Source: JBEICQ01 sp046297395
GTDB taxonomy: Bacteria > Bacteroidota > Bacteroidia > UBA4408
Length of the DNA: 5,208 nt
Assembly: GCA_046297395.1 (NCBI GenBank)
Contig: JBKCNM010000029.1
Coordinates: 1-5,208, forward strand
Reading direction: 5' to 3'
Part shown: in pieces, positions 4,821 through 5,208 of the stretch
Numbering within the stretch: the first letter of the stretch is position 1
Layout of the letters: each line of letters opens with the position of its first letter
Position numbers and translations under genes: made by a program
Notes under the pieces: model-generated
What the model was told of the DNA's origin: nothing
The model's input: only the letters and a program-made list of their open reading frames with translations
Databases searched by the model: none

Positions 4821-5132
4821 TTATTTAAGACCGTGAAAAAACCTTTCACACTCCTCAGATTATAACAGGTGATAAAAACAAGCGCTTTTCTTTTTTATCA
4901 ATCATCTTTTTGGACTTCAGATATAATAGAAGACATACAGGCCAACAACAGAAACCAACTAGAATTTTAGTGTCTCGAGGAGGTTATTGAGGCCGAACAC
5001 CCTGCACGATTTACAAAAGATAAAAAGGAAAGGCTACACAACCCCTTTCGGTCAAAACAGAGAAGAATGAAAAAGCCCCTTACAAGAGGGGTTTTTTATT
5101 TGGGGCTTTTCCATCTACCCGGCTGAATGTTA
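4821..5132 (+). repeat. Array repeat, copy 5 (attC-like, 312 bp)
   Basis: This copy ends CGGCTGAATGTTA like the others, but its left boundary has drifted: TTAT stands where TAAC is expected, followed by TTAAGACCGTG. The left hairpin is CGTGAA/TTCACA with one mismatch. The transposase remnant carries an in-frame TAG near 4970. The terminator stem has a C-to-T change. Overall it is the most decayed full copy, and belongs with copies 1 and 4. Confidence 0.88.
5070..5097 (-). terminator. Bidirectional terminator in repeat copy 5, with one stem change
   Basis: AAAAAGCCCCT faces AGGGGTTTTTT, so a single C-to-T change turns one G-C pair into a G-U pair on one strand and an A-C mismatch on the other. 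On the minus strand it lies about 45 bases after the stop of the partial gene at the right edge. Confidence 0.75.
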
Positions 5133-5140
5133 GTGGTAGG

Positions 5141-5206
5141 TTATTTCTGTCGTATGTAGTATGTTTTTAATTCTGACTTCTGCGTAAACATTATTTCACC
5201 TTTTCT
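5141..5206 (-). CDS. Possible 3' end of a further cassette gene (cut by the window edge)
   Basis: The minus strand is open from the right edge to a TAA at 5141-5143, reading RKGEIMFTQK then SELKTYYIRQK. The stop lies 9 bases past the GTTA end of repeat copy 5; the confirmed cassette genes stop 8 to 13 bases past theirs. That matching position is the main reason to call it. The other two minus frames are stopped within a few codons or lack this placement. The fragment is too short to recognise a family. Confidence 0.4.
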   Translation of the reverse strand, partial: RKGEIMFTQKSELKTYYIRQK

Positions 5207-5208
5207 AT

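Noticed and set aside
1091..5132. Plain miniature insertion elements (MITEs) as the full explanation
   Set aside because: The inverted ends and transposase remnant fit, but I see no target duplications. It would not explain the matching ends of each cassette, the single orientation, or the fixed 8-13 base distance from each stop codon. Kept as the main alternative, not excluded.

Overview
The window looks like a stretch of a Bacteroidota chromosome. The DNA is AT-rich. The genes lack Shine-Dalgarno sequences. Three transcription units have upstream matches to the Bacteroidota promoter element TAnnTTTG (one imperfect, two exact). One gene encodes a small lipoprotein with an LSSC lipobox. No ribosomal or housekeeping gene is present to fix the genus.

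The layout is a cassette array. A repeat of about 311 bp occurs four times complete (1091-1401, 2038-2348, 3594-3904, 4821-5132) and once partial or divergent (1-~100), always in the same orientation. The intervals between repeats each hold one gene or toxin-antitoxin pair, always on the minus strand. From left to right they are: hepT with mntA (HEPN toxin and MNT antitoxin, 417-1041); a small lipoprotein (1412-1870); a class II Fic AMP transferase with its own inhibitory motif and a C-terminal winged helix (2356-3444); a class I Fic toxin with a VbhA-like antitoxin (3917-4739); and the 3' end of a probable further gene (5141-5206). Three of the four full cassettes are toxin-antitoxin or self-inhibited toxin modules, the usual stabilising cargo of large sedentary arrays.

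Each repeat begins with TAAC-(2-3 nt)-CAG and ends with the inverse, CGGCTG-(3 nt)-GTTA. Next come a small TGTGAA/TTCACA hairpin, a short in-frame remnant resembling the N-terminus of an IS1182-family transposase, and a strong bidirectional terminator. On the minus strand the terminator sits just after each gene's stop codon. The sequences just outside the repeats are complementary across a cassette rather than across a repeat; the class II Fic cassette has GTTATCGGCTGTTAT at its left and ATAATAGCCGATAAC at its right. That is the geometry of integron gene cassettes, where a cassette's own first bases complete the recombination site when it circularises. Read on the minus strand, each unit is promoter, gene, stop, long attC-like site.

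My leading hypothesis is an integron-like toxin-antitoxin cassette array with unusually long (about 311 bp) recombination sites that also act as terminators. The main alternative is a family of IS1182-derived miniature elements inserted repeatedly downstream of genes. No integrase or transposase gene lies in the window. In the integron model the integrase would be expected beyond the right edge.
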